64,000 nucleotides of DNA from Pyrenula massariospora (Eukaryota > Ascomycota > Eurotiomycetes > Pyrenulales > Pyrenulaceae), in contig JAGFMI010000005.1 of NCBI GenBank assembly GCA_021030905.1, positions 1,240,001 through 1,304,000 of the forward strand. Reading direction: 5' to 3'. Made by a program: the position numbers and the translations under genes. This document shows positions 34,073 through 45,509 of this stretch, piece by piece. Position 1 is the first letter of the stretch, and the number at the start of each line of letters is the position of its first letter. The notes beneath the pieces were generated by a model. It did not search any database, was not told the origin of the DNA, and saw only the letters and a program-made list of their open reading frames with translations.

Positions 34073-34817
34073 ATGAGGTATTGCGAGTGGCCTTTGATCG
34101 ACAAAAAGTTTTCCAGTAAAGGCGATTTGCAATGGACTTGAGTAGGGAAATAGGTGAGCAATTTGGAGGGCGGTGGAGGTCGGCACACCTGCTGGAATGA
34201 ATCCTTTAAAAGACTTTTGAGGACACCAAAGTCCGAGGCTGTGTGACGGACGAGGCTTGGGGACAGAAATTGTGGCCCTCCTACCGGCTAATAATTGGTC
34301 TGAAGAGCTTGAAAGGGCGGCCACACGACTTCTCTGCTCCAGCCTCGAGATGTCGCGGAAACCCTTATCCCGATCACCAGCCGGTAGGGTTGCAACGACT
34401 TCTGTTCCTAAGCTCCGATCCTGACAGGTAAACCACACAAACCATGGTGATTTCACCACAATGACGGGTGATCTTGGAGGAACATACAAGGTCGTAAATT
34501 GTTGGATCTTTTCTCAAGTCTTCATGTCCATCATCATCATATGAGGAGTTCATGCGACAGTCATATGCGTCTTCGATATTTCGGGATAATCCACAGTTTG
34601 GTCAGATGCCACCGATTTGACAGCCAAAAGCCGCGAGGACTCTGAACGTAGGCCGATTTCTTGGTCTCAAAGAACGGCGTGAAGGTTGCTTTACTATGGA
34701 CTATCGGAAGTGGGCGAATTATGTTGTATTAATGATGACGTCTAGGACTGTTCTAAGTAGCCCAACTCAATTCTCCTTAGTGGCACTCATCATCGCTTAA
34801 CATCTCACGTCGGCTTA
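34073..34817. other. Intergenic region
   Basis: About 0.75 kb; no gene supported. Confidence 0.5.
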
Positions 34818-35463
34818 ATGTGCTCGACAATGTTTTACTTGATCATGATGAGTTTCAACTTTTGCGCCAAGCGCTTCTTGAGCATGGTGCTCATCTATTA
34901 TCTCACCTCTATTGCTCGAGCAGATCCCACGCTGAATATCACTGCCATCACCGCCCGGAACGGCGCATCAGTGCTTGAATGCTGGGCTTTGGAGCCACCT
35001 TTCACTATCTCCTCGACGCTTGGAATCGCTGGCTCTCAAATTCTGTCGCTAGGTAGTACTGGCTCAAATGACATTACTTACTCGATCACCCCTCCAGGAG
35101 CGGATGGAGGGTTGCACAATGCTCCGGTCCCTCAGTGCGCCCCCAGGTCTTGCTACTTCGCTCCTGACCCTTCGGTCGTCTCTAACAAGCGTGCGATATA
35201 ATCCATCTCTGACCTGCCTTAGGTTCGTTCTCTTTCTCTCCGGCCTTGCGCATATCAGCCTGCCGCAGAACTCTTCCTCGGAAGTAAACGTCATTGGAGG
35301 TCGCATCCCATCAGCATTGATATTTGCTAATGACCTCAAGAACTTGAGCGCACAAGGCCATGAAACTGCGTACCCTAGTGGAGAGGAGACAGTGGCATTA
35401 GCCTTTCCACCAGCAGGCGGAAAGGACCCGGATCATGCTTTCCTCCACAATGGGGCGTGCTAG
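34818..35463 (+). CDS. Small secreted protein of a fungal-specific family
   Basis: Two exons, 34818-35134 and 35223-35463, with an 88-bp intron, giving 185 residues from the first ATG. A later ATG at 34884 would give a compact signal peptide, MVLIYYLTSIARA. After it comes NITAITARNGASVLECW, then GSTGSNDITYSITPPGADGG with HNAPVPQ. Across the intron FVLFLSGLAHISLP, GHETAYPSGEETVALAFPP and HAFLHNGAC follow. I recognise this order from hypothetical ascomycete secreted proteins, sometimes upregulated on hosts or substrates, but no biochemical role is known to me. Two cysteines remain in the mature part. Intact. Confidence 0.7.
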
Positions 35464-36016
35464 CAAGCGTCAACAGAAGCGATGCCGACGTCACAGATCT
35501 CAAATTCTTAGCTTTGAAGGTCCAGCGAGAAGCGCGAAAGGAGTCGAAACCTGGAGATATGTGGTAGAGGGCTTGAGTGGATCTTCCGCTGGACCTTTTC
35601 GGATTATCCGGCCACTTGGCGCTTTAACGCTCGATACTATCTCTTCATCCTTGATGTTAAAATTAGCCTGCGTGCAGGTTCAGTAAGACATGTTTTGGCC
35701 AGTGAACATTGTGAACGATGATAAGTCCCTCTTCGGCAGTGACGCGCGGTTCAGTCTAGGCGCAAATCCAATCCCTCGAATTGAAGCCCAGCTCTTGGCG
35801 AACCGCCTATTTGATCCTTGGCGACGACAAAGCGTCGTGAAAACAGTAAGCAATGAGCATTGGCAAGGATGACAAATCGAGCATTGGCAAGAGTCTAGGT
35901 TGGTGTATGTTCCCCGAGGCTACTAAAGTATAAGATGGTATGTAGCACTTGTAGAATTGAATATAGTTCCATAGCAAAGTAGGCCGATCAACAGATACCT
36001 GTGATTTTCGATCAAC
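35464..36016. other. Intergenic region
   Basis: About 0.55 kb; contains two short tandem strings with GAGCATTGGCAAG near 35855-35890. No gene supported. Confidence 0.5.
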
Positions 36017-36523
36017 ATGTCGCACCTGCAATACAGCGACTACGAGGGATTCGGACGGAGGGTGAGAAAGGAGACCCATTACAGCCAAGCCGTCCGGATC
36101 GGAGACACGGTTGAAATCTCTGGTCAAGGTTTGTGCCGTATTCCCAGCCTGTTCCCTTCACGCTACATAATTAGAGAGTCGGGATCTACCCACCTAATAT
36201 AGAGACTGACACTGTCCAAAAAACCAGGCGGGTGGGATCGCCTCACCGAAGAAATCGACAAGGACCTCGGCAAAGAGATCGATCAAGCGTTTGCAAACGT
36301 GGAGCACACATTGCAGCAAGCTGGCGGCAAAGGGTGGGAGCAGGTCTACAAGGTGCGGTGCTACTCGAAACCTTTGGACGAGGAAGGCATAGGGCACCTC
36401 ATCCGCAACCTGCGACGCTACTGCCCAAATCATCAGCCGCTGTTGACGGGCGTGGGCGTGGAGAAGCTGGCGTTCGATGGGATGCATATTGAAATCGAGG
36501 TCGCGGCACACCTGGGCTCTTGA
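36017..36523 (+). CDS. RidA (YjgF/YER057c/UK114) family protein
   Basis: Enamine/imine deaminase-type fold that clears reactive intermediates from amino-acid metabolism; family members form trimers in cytosol or mitochondria. Two exons, 36017-36128 and 36228-36523, with a 99-bp intron, giving 135 residues, a normal length. Visible features are SQAVRIGDTVEISGQG, GWDRLTEEIDKDLGKEIDQA, GWEQVYKVRCYS and the C-terminal HQPLLTGVGVEKLAFDGMHI followed by EIEVAAHL. The conserved arginine seen in bacterial RidA near the C-terminus (usually in RxxV) is not in its usual place, so this is a divergent subfamily common in fungi. Confidence 0.85.
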
Positions 36524-39348
36524 CCTGACCGGGCAAGGCATTGTTGAATCCTACCCTGTAGATCGAATAGTACAGAAGATTAGGGACACCGAAAGGAAAA
36601 GAGTAATGACAAGACTTCCGAGAGAGGCAAATGTCTCGAATTCTTACTCCGCTTCAACCTTGCCCAAACCAGGGCTTCCATCCGACTGTCCTTTTCCCCC
36701 CGTTCCCCCGGCTCCGCTTTCCTCCAACCCCCCCCCCGTCCCCCTCCATTAACCTAATACGGCAGTCAACGCGATCACCTCACCCCGTACTTTTGTACGT
36801 GACACCGCAGCTCGCACAGAAAAACACGTAAAGTTTTCCCGCGCTGGAGCATTGGTAGTGTCCTTTTCTCACCGATGGCAAATGAAATCGAGTCGCCGAG
36901 CTCCCAACGTGGCAAGTTATTTGCTGATTGTGGAATATACATGCTATGAGGGGAGTTTTGGGTAAGAGAAGACGAGTTTACAGAGACTGCGGCAAAGTAC
37001 AGCAGATGCAAAGACACGAGGCAGAGCCGCCGGGTAAGCAAGTGCCATGATCAACTGCGCCACCACCCCCGCCCACGCTACAACCAGGCAAAGGCAAAGG
37101 CCAAAGCAACCCGCATGCCGCGCTTCTCCCTCGTCTACCCGCAGCCTCTCGAACAGACCGACGGGGAAGTTGATCATTGACTAAATGAAAAACGTAGAAA
37201 CCCCGCGCTCTTCCTCGCAATATCTGCCTCTTCCGGTAATGAACGAATTCTCTGGCAAACGACAGTTCCACGGCCGTGCCCGAAAACGGTTGCTAAACAC
37301 TACGAGTATTGAGTAATCGCACATTGGCGCCATGCAGTCAAGCTTCACGCGACCTGCATATCGAGCTGAAAGCGGTAATTAGAGAGAGTTCTGGTCGACG
37401 ACAAAGCGACAAAGACGCTCGGAAGTGGTAATAGAAAGGCAAAGATACGACGACTTACATCTCCGAATTGCGTTCTGGGCCATTAGAAGACACAGACGTG
37501 GCTGTGGCCAGCCGGTTGACCGCTATCGGGCAAACCGTTCGAGCGACCCTCTCAAGGGAAGACTCTTGGGTAGTCCCAAACCGTGCATCGCCAATTGACC
37601 GGGTCAGGCATGTACGTAAAGGTAACACTTCTTGGAGGAGCAATTGTTCAAAGAAGCTTTCCACAGGCTCTCGGTTGCTGATCACTGCGTTCTACCTACA
37701 ATGCCTGGCAACACATAGCCTCGCGCCCATCACCTCACCCCAAGATCGTTTTCTGCCCATATAGTCTTGAATACCTGGCATTTCACAGGCTCGTCATAGC
37801 TTCTGTTGGCGATGAAAGCGCAAAAGCATTTTGCAGAAAGCAGCGCATGCTACGACCTGTCCACGCAAATTTTGTTGGAACAATCCACGATGATCTTCGA
37901 CACTTTAATGCGCACGCCCTTAATTTTAGTCGACCTAGCGAGATGGGACCTTAATGCTACCTTCCGGACGAGACAAGCAGATGGTGAGCCACGACAGGAA
38001 ATATCATCGCAAGCGGTGTCATCGGGACAACTTCAGTCGACCTATTCAAAGAATGGTCAATGGCCACGCTCTCAAGCATGATGATTTGCAACGGACTCAA
38101 ACCGCTTGCGAAACGCTGATACGACGAAAGAAAGGAAGAGAAGCTCGTTTCTTACAATTAATTGGCGTTAGGCTCTTGCCTCTCTAGGAAGTCGGGGTCA
38201 ACTCATTGGTGCGCTCGCTAGATTCGCACATCCTCGTTCACGGTGATAAAGAATCATCTGGGCGTCTTCACATGCACAGGAATATCAGCGACCCATATCC
38301 AGTCCAATGCAAGGCTTTTAAAAGTCGTGCCTCTCGAGAAAGGGAGGAATCCGCGTCTACTTTGATGCGCTGACGAATACAAGTTCCATCATCTTTCCAA
38401 CGGCTTCGGCGCTCCTTGGACATGAGTTTAGTTGAGGCGCAGACACATCACGAGCAAGAACTGAAGCGGTGGCGTCAAGAAGTCAGCAGATCTCGACTGA
38501 TTGGCAGCCTTAGTCAGACTCCGCAAAATACTCAACAGCCGCCTTGAGAGCCTACAATCCATTCCTTCCGAGATGACCGGTCTTCAGCTAATCCATCAGT
38601 CTTGGACTGTTCCCTATCCACAACCCCTGGCATGGGCTGAATGATTCAGCTGAGATCCCTCGGATGGCACGTGGGCATCTCCGCTTCCTCCGTAATTGGC
38701 GCTTTAGCCATTTATAGCAGGTAAACTACTTTTCCCAGTCAAAGATCATTTTCATCCAAAGATTTGCCAAAATCCAAGGGAGCGATGTCTATACCTGAAT
38801 CCATTATGATTGCGCAGTGAATCGTCGCACGATGAGGTAGGGGTTCCTTGGGAGTCCATCATTCACTTTCCGCTTATGCAAAACCAAGTTTTGGTGACTT
38901 ACAATCCTCGTTTTGGTGCTGCGCCTTCACGCGTAACTTGGAACATTTTGTTCTGCCTCGTGCTTTCAAAAAATTGCGTTCTCATCTCATTTCAAACCCA
39001 TTTTCAATACTCACGTGCCGCACATGCCTGTGCCGCCTGTCTGTGGGTCCCTTATTTCTTAAAGGATTTTATTTAGCATCATACACTCCCAAACCTGATC
39101 AACAAGGTCGTCTATTACTCAATAGTCCCTGATCCTTCTCGAACCTTGCCTACGAAATCTGTCGGTCACTCAGACCATGAAATCGACTTCGGATTTCTGC
39201 AGTATCAGGCGACACAAGATGTAGCATGGCATTATCCTTCCATGGTCCAAAGGCAGCTGAGGCCTGACCGCCGAGTATATAACTCATGCTTCTGCCCGCT
39301 CACTCTCGCTACTGAACATTACATTTCTTGAAGCCCCCTGCAATCACT
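36524..39348. other. Long gene-poor stretch
   Basis: About 2.8 kb. A pyrimidine-rich strip at about 36690-36750 and several short opposing open frames are present (for example 36944-37177 minus, hydrophobic, and 37468-37764 plus), none with a known motif. I see no repeat family. It may hold long promoter or non-coding RNA sequence, but nothing I can support. Confidence 0.45.
39276..39282 (+). promoter_or_regulatory. TATA box candidate
   Basis: TATATAA lies 67-73 bases upstream of the start codon of the secreted NTF2-like gene at 39349, a usual distance for a fungal TATA element. Confidence 0.5.
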
Positions 39349-39908
39349 ATGAAGCCAACGACGATCTTCGGAGCCCTGCCCTCCCTCACAGCCAGCTGCG
39401 CCGTTGCGGCACCATCTCCAGACTATGGCTCACCCGGCGGATCCGACTGCCTGACCGACAGTATGGCTAACGATATCGTCGCGGAGTTCTCCTCTTTAAT
39501 GTCAGCCTTCAACACGTCCTTGGCAGATAGTCTCCTCGCCGACAATGGCTTCACCGATACCTCCGACAGCGTCAACTTCCTTGCAGACCTTCCGGTAAGC
39601 ACACTAAACCCCCACCCTGCCCCGATTAGAAACCTAACCCCCTCTCCCAGCTCGGTAGTGTCACCTTCCCCAGCAAGCAAGCCTTTATCGATGGTGTCGG
39701 GTCCCAGCCGCCGCTCCCTCCCTTCGACACGCTCAACGTCTTCCACTCCTGCGACGTGATCACGTGGCGCTGGCGGGTTGGTTTGCAGCCGAATCCGGTC
39801 CAGGGCATCAGCATATTGGTCGTCACGAAGGACCTGAAGCAGATCCAGACGGTGTACGCCGAGTTCAACAGCGCGACCTGGGCGGAGGATATTGGGAAGG
39901 CTTGTTGA
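39349..39908 (+). CDS. Secreted NTF2-like domain protein
   Basis: Small secreted protein with an NTF2/SnoaL-like cone fold; no enzymatic role is established for this fungal family. Two exons, 39349-39594 and 39651-39908, with a 56-bp intron, giving 167 residues. The signal peptide MKPTTIFGALPSLTASCAVAA is followed by a short linker and CLTDSMANDIVAEFSSLMSA. LADNGFTDTSDSVNFLADLP comes next, then LGSVTFPSKQAFIDGVGSQP across the intron, a CDVITWRWR strand, the ISILVVTKDLKQIQTVYAEF strands and the C-terminal WAEDIGKAC. Cysteines occur at the start, the middle and the end of the domain. A TATA box precedes it. Intact. Confidence 0.82.
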
Positions 39909-40029
39909 TAGGTAAAAACGATTGGATTTTATCCTTGGAGGAAGGGCGGGCCGGAGAAGAACTGCAGTCATCCTTTTACTCTACGCCACTGTAATTCCCT
40001 AATTCTGTACAGCGTACCAGACACCTTAA

Positions 40030-40107
40030 GCCATCCATACTTTCCGTTCATTGCTTGGTTCACCCACGTGACATCCGTACTTTCCGCTCATTGATTAGCA
40101 CAACCCG
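40030..40107 (+). repeat. Imperfect direct repeat of about 40 bp
   Basis: CATCCATACTTTCCGTTCAT and CATCCGTACTTTCCGCTCAT begin two adjacent units of about 40 bp just downstream of the NTF2-like gene. Confidence 0.6.
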
Positions 40108-40136
40108 CGCTACAGCCCCCACTCCCCCCCCTTCCC

Positions 40137-40973
40137 CTACAACAACACCCTAACCCCCTCCCCAAAATCCCACCCCTCATCCGCACTCCCCGCCTTCCCG
40201 CCCCACCTCACCACCCCCCGTCCATCCACCCCCCAACACCCCCCAACCTGCCACCTATTCCCCCCTCCCTCCCCCTTCCCCCCATTACCCCCAATCTTAT
40301 ACCCCTCCACCACCGTCCACGGATTCACCAAATGCCACGCCCCGCTCACCCCCAGCCCATACACAGCGTAGAGCTCGCGCCTCTCGTCGACGATTACAGC
40401 TACATTGCGGGACCCTCCTAGCGCGTCCAGCCAGCGGGATGTTTGGAGGGCGGACGCGTGGGAGACGGCGAGGAAGCGGATGCGCGGGTGCTGGGCCGCG
40501 GTGGCGCGGAGGGCGAGGAAGGTTCGTGCTGTGACTGCGATCCATACTCGTTAGCTATGCGTATTGTGTTGTGGGTTCGTAGGGGGCTTTTGGGGGAGGA
40601 GGTTACAGGGACAGCCGCAGTGGCGGAGGAAGAGGATGATGGTGGGGCGGCCGTCCGGGGCGGGCATGCGGAGGGTTTCGGTGGAGGGGGGTGCGCGGGA
40701 GCCGATGAGGGGAGGGGAGGGGGCGATGGGGATGGGGGGTGGCGGTGGGGGTTGCCACCAGGTGGGCGGGGTCCAGGATTTTGGGAGGGAGAGGTTGGTG
40801 AAGTCGAAGGGGGAGGAGGTTTCTGCAGGTGCGTTGGGGTTTTTGGAGCGTGGATTGGTGGAGGTTGAGGTTGTGTAGGAGGGGAAGGAGGGGAGAGTGG
40901 GGAGGGAGGGGAGGGAGAGATCGCCTAGACCAGCCTTGCGTAGGGCGATTTTGGTGGATAGTTTGGATAGCAT
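40137..40973 (-). CDS. Thioredoxin-fold protein, AhpC/TSA-like (PRXL2-type)
   Basis: Predicted peroxiredoxin-like redox protein. Two exons, 40973-40607 and 40528-40137, with a 78-bp intron that has a GCTAAC branch site, giving 252 residues. A proline-rich N-terminal region (residues 22-95) leads to PTIILFLRHCGCP, continued across the intron by SRTFLALRATAAQHPRIRFL. HCGCP holds the candidate active cysteines. Then AVSHASALQTSRWLDALGG, VIVDERRELYAVYGLG and GNRWQVGGCWGVDGRG follow, the typical order for this family. The coding strand is extremely C-rich and its complement G-rich. An upstream strong donor (CCAGTAAGT near 41091-41099, minus strand) suggests a 5' exon I could not connect in frame. 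Confidence 0.72.
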
Positions 40974-41670
40974 GGTGGTTTGTAGGGAGGGAGGATTGGA
41001 CGAGAGAAAGAGAGAGACGAGGTTAGGAAAGAAGATCGCTGGACTGGGGACGAAGTCTTGAGCAAAGTCATGTCTACGACATTGCTTTTTGTACTTACTG
41101 GAGCACCTACTTTGGTGGCTGCGAGTGCGGTCACGGACATTGTTTGATGGTCGTGGAGTTGAAACAAAGGTGTGGCATTTATGGATTGTGGATCTCCTGA
41201 TCTACCTGTAGTCCTAAGCTAGAGTCTCCACCGCTTAGGAAACTTAGGCAACAAAGAATTCGTGACATCGACCATCGAAATCGTTAAAATTATGCTGCCT
41301 TTAGCTTCTTTGCCTGTATAGGATTCATTGTGAGAGGAAAGAGGGACCCGTCCTGATGAAAGTTACCGTGAGCGCGCTGTGCCTGGCTGAAAGCGCCATC
41401 TCCGATTTGTTGTGCACCGCATCACCGAAAAATTTTTGATGGGTTAGCTCCTAGTTCTCGACTGGATCGACTTTCAAAACACCCTTCGCAATGATTTTCC
41501 AGTAGGAAAGGGCCGTGTCAGGTGGAAATGTCTTAATAAAGCCTCCTCGCTGTATCCTCATATACTCAGAGGAAGAGATTATCGATGAATATTTACAAAT
41601 AACGCGCCGGCACTTATCTACGTGTTTAAGTAGTAACTCCATAAATTACAACTTCTCTGCCTTGTTCCTA
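40974..41670. other. Region between the thioredoxin-like and pseudouridine genes
   Basis: Contains a possible upstream leader of the thioredoxin-like gene (minus strand ATG near 41139, MSVTALAATKVGAP followed by a GTAAGT donor) and the 3' flank of the next gene. No other gene supported. Confidence 0.45.
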
Positions 41671-44232
41671 TTACCCGCCCCTCAGCACGTTCACAGCCGC
41701 CTTCTGCGCGGTAGGTATTGCATCTTCTACCTTTTTTTCCTTGACCAGCTCAGAGACTAGAGATCCGACCAAAGCGTCTCCGGCGCCATTCACGCTGACA
41801 ACCTCGCCATCTCGAAGCTCACCTGCTGGCGGGAAAAGCCGCATGTACACTCCTCCAACATTCATCGCCTCTGCCTTGGGTGAGAAAGCTCTGCCAAGGA
41901 CCCAACGGGCCTGCTCTGGATCTCGTAGACACGTCTCATTTGGTCGTATTATCCTCGTAAGTAGACAACCTCGAGGCCCGAGCTTCGTGACGATGCAAGG
42001 GAAATAGGGGAGTAGCTGGATAGATTGTTGAGGCGTTCCTGCATCGGTCAATTCTGGGCCAGTAATCGAGAGGAAAGCTGATCGAGAGCCGGTGGATGAG
42101 AGAGAGAGCGCATTAATGGTCTGGAACCAGATGGAATCGTTTGGGGAGTCGGATAATAACGACAATGATTGGAAAGCCGTGTATAGAGAGGCGAGCTCAA
42201 ACAAATTAGGGGTTATGAGATCTATTTGCGGCAGAGAACTACTTTGAGCGGTTGAAGAAAACATAGACACTAAGCGTGTGGCTTTTGCGGTAGAGACGGG
42301 TTCAATGGCTATCTTCGGGATTTTAGAGAGGGATGTAGTGGCCGTTATTATAGTTGACAGAGCTAAAGCAGAGAAATTTGTGTCCACGACGAGCCACTTA
42401 GGGGAACAACGAGCCAGTATGTTTTTCCAATGCGCCGGATCAGAAAGCAATGGGTGCTCTAGGATCGTCATATCTGACATGGCGAGGTGCAAATCCTTAT
42501 TCGAGTCATTGATCGCTAGATACTGGGCTGTCCTGGCTTTTGTAGATGATTCCAGGACAGTCACACCTGAGGTTAACATCCCAGACGCCGACAAGGAGCT
42601 AAGGAGAGAAGAGCCAGCGAGATCATTGGCGACAGCGGAGACAAGGAGAACCGATGAATTTGCTTTCTGATGTATAGCTGTCGCGATATTCCGTCCAACA
42701 CCTCCTGGCTTTTGCGTGATGTGTGAGGGATTAGAGGTATAAGGATCTGGGTAGATTTGGGATGCAGACTTTTCGGAAGGGATGTAATCGGAGATAGTAT
42801 CTGAGGCCAGAGAACCAGCGACTATGACATCGATCTGCCGAGACTCTTCAAGAGCGTTTGATGCCATCGATTTAGTCTCGTGTCTGTTCTGCCCGGGTAA
42901 CCTCACGGAGGTTCTACGGCCGCTTTGTTTGACAAAGTCCGAAGGTTGAGTTGCGGCCTTAGGCGTCTCTCGAACATTGGCCTTAGGAGGAAACAATGTT
43001 GTTTCTTGTCTGTATGTATCTTAGAGTTAGGAAGGATTGAGACATCCCTATCGAATGCCAAAAGCTTACCCCTCTCCCATGGCCTTTTCCCTTAATTCGA
43101 GCTTAGCCAATTCAACAGCCACCTTGGTGCCCCTCTCCACATTGGATTGGATCAAGGCACGATTGGCGATCACACTGCGACCTCCACTGAGTTCTCTGAT
43201 CCTGCTCAAGATATAAGGAGTGTTTGCTGCTCCGTGAATGCCCTTTTCGTCAGCCTCTTTCACAGCACCAGCAATGATTTCGTCTATCTCGTGTTTAGAC
43301 ATCGAAGCCTCTACAGGCACAGGGTTTGCAAAATGCAGCCCAGATTGCAGCGGAAAGCTCGTTTGTGCATGAATGATAGCCGCAGCTTGAGCCTCGTCTG
43401 CAATCACCTGCGGGCTCTTGACGCCGCTGTCTCTGGTAAAGAATGCTGGGAAGTCAACGGAGCCATCTCGACCGTCCGCGAAGGTGCCGACACCAACACC
43501 TTGCGTTTCAAGATATTCAAGGGTTCTCGGGATATCAAGAAAGCTTTTGCAGCCTGAGCTGATTACGGTAACTGGTGTACGGCCGAGCTCCGTCAGGTCA
43601 GCAGAAATGTCCATGGAATTTTCTCCACCACGGTGAACGCCTCCGAGGCCACCAGTGGCGAAGACTTTGATGCCTGCTAGATGGGCAAGAATCATGGTCC
43701 CTGCTATAGTTGTGCCTCCATTGAGCCGTTTGCCAGTCAAGCCCTGAAGTGCGTTAGCTGACAGTCAAAGTACATAGACAGTGAGATAACTCACCAAACC
43801 GCCGATGAAGCCAAGATCTCTTCTTGATACTTTCCATGGCCGACCCTTCTCTGAGCTCACGCAAAGCTGGATCAATTCTTCATCTGACAAACCGACCGTT
43901 GGCACACCATTCAGTATCCCGATTGTTGCCGGAATCCCTCCATGCACGCGGACAATTGACTCTAAGCGCGAAGCGAGGGCGATGTTGTCTGGATACGGGT
44001 ATCCTGGGATGAGTTAGGAGGAAGCAAAGTCTCGGTGTCAACAAGATGTACCATGAGTGTAGATTGTGGTCTCAAGAGCGACGATGGGTTTGCCCAAATG
44101 TAAAGCTTCCCGGATCTCGTCTGATATCTTGAAGACTGGACGAGCAGTAGAATACTGTCGACTTATAGCCGCTACGTGATTCCGAAAATTGAAGCAAAGT
44201 TTTTGGCGGGGCTGACAACGCGTAAGAGCCAT
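41671..44232 (-). CDS. Bifunctional pseudouridine-5'-phosphate glycosidase / PfkB pseudouridine kinase
   Basis: Both steps of pseudouridine breakdown in one chain: the C-terminal PfkB-family kinase phosphorylates pseudouridine and the N-terminal PsuG domain splits the C-C glycosidic bond of pseudouridine 5'-phosphate to uracil and ribose 5-phosphate. Four exons, 44232-44052, 44003-43795, 43743-43070 and 43009-41671, with introns of 48, 51 and 60 bp, all in frame, giving 800 residues. The N-terminus (MALTRCQPRQKLCFNFRN...RQYSTA) is arginine-rich without acidic residues, like a mitochondrial presequence. PsuG motifs are IVALETTIYTHGYPYPDN, GVPTVGLSDEEL, TTIAGTM, FATGGLGGVHRGGE and SAQGCK-like ISSGCKSFLD. 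The kinase ends with SVNGAGDALVGSL, the PfkB anion-hole and base motif. Intact. Confidence 0.9.
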
Positions 44233-45509
44233 ATTTATGTCTAAACAGAGGCGTGTAGCGTTTAAAGTAGCTGCTGGATCTTGCCGGACGATTTCGCACG
44301 CTGAATTTCAAGAGATTGGCTGCACATCGATCTTGAGCCTAGGATTGAAGAAGGTATTCGACGAGAAGGTAGTCACATGTGCCCATCAGGCTTTTCACCG
44401 GCTTGGAAACAATTCGGTATCCGATGCCATCTACCAAGAACGACAAAAAAAAGTTTTCAGTGCAGCGCATGATCAATTGAGCATATTGAGAGGTGACGAA
44501 CTAACTTGAAGAAACATTGCAATAAAATAACTAGTTGAGGGGCGTAGTGGGTGGGCTTTTAAGGAAGTGGATGCCAAGGAACAAGCCCAAGGCGCCGTAC
44601 GCTCAGCAGTATGTGAATAAATGCCATCCAGATACGCATTCGTCTGGTTTCGAATGTTCCGTCGCTCTGGAGGAGCACCTCAAAAGTGTTTCACACTGTC
44701 CGGGTTGTACAATTGATCATTTGAGAAAGTACAATTTGAAGGTTTTGTTTTAGGCAGATGCTGTACCATTCAAAGTGAGGCCACTCAGCGTGGCCGCATT
44801 GGGCTCGCTACAAATATATTCTAGCTGTCTATCCGCCTGCTTTCATTTTTATCGTTGAGCCTGTACAGGTAGCCCGGCTGCACTAATAAGATGCATAATA
44901 GTAACAGTGTACAGGACAAGTCAAAGTGGAAAAGGTAACACTCTAGCGCATATGCTTCATTCAATATTCAAAGCCACCTGTCTCGACCCAGCCAATGGTA
45001 TCTTCGATACTTTCACGCCTGAGGATGACTAAATTCGAGTGCTCTCTGACGGGGGATCCAAGAACTTGCTTGAGTGTGCTGAATCATAATGATACGTATG
45101 GATTAATACCACTAACACGGCAAGCATTCCCAATCCCGAAAATCTGTCCTCAACGCTTGCAATGACATCGGCGCGCACACAATCAGTGTTCCACAAGCCC
45201 TGATGAGAAAATATTCAATGCAAGGGCGTTCAATGTGAAAGTGAATGAGCTGACGGTTAGCATCTCATCTATGAGGTCAAGGCAAGAGGAACCGATGGAA
45301 TAAAAGCGTAAGACATCTGAATTTTTCGCAAGTTACTATTTTCCATTCCAAAGACGCCTTGCTCTAATCCATTTAAAACGCGGCCTTAATATAGCGCAAA
45401 CCGTGGGGTATCTTTCGAAATATTGCCGTCTGAACCGAAATCCTTGTCTTACGCTGGAAGCATTGAAAATACAAAGTCGTAGTTTGATCGTCATGATAGA
45501 CGAATGATG
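44233..45509. other. Intergenic region
   Basis: About 1.3 kb between the pseudouridine gene promoter and the 3' end of the RNA15 gene. A 72-codon open frame at 44535-44753 without an ATG start shows a CPGC pair but no known domain. No gene called. Confidence 0.45.

Noticed and set aside
40443-40868. Plus-strand glycine-rich open frames
   Set aside because: Translations of the G-rich template strand of the thioredoxin-like gene.
44535-44753. 72-codon frame with a CPGC pair
   Set aside because: No ATG at its start, no known domain, and no support from neighbours.
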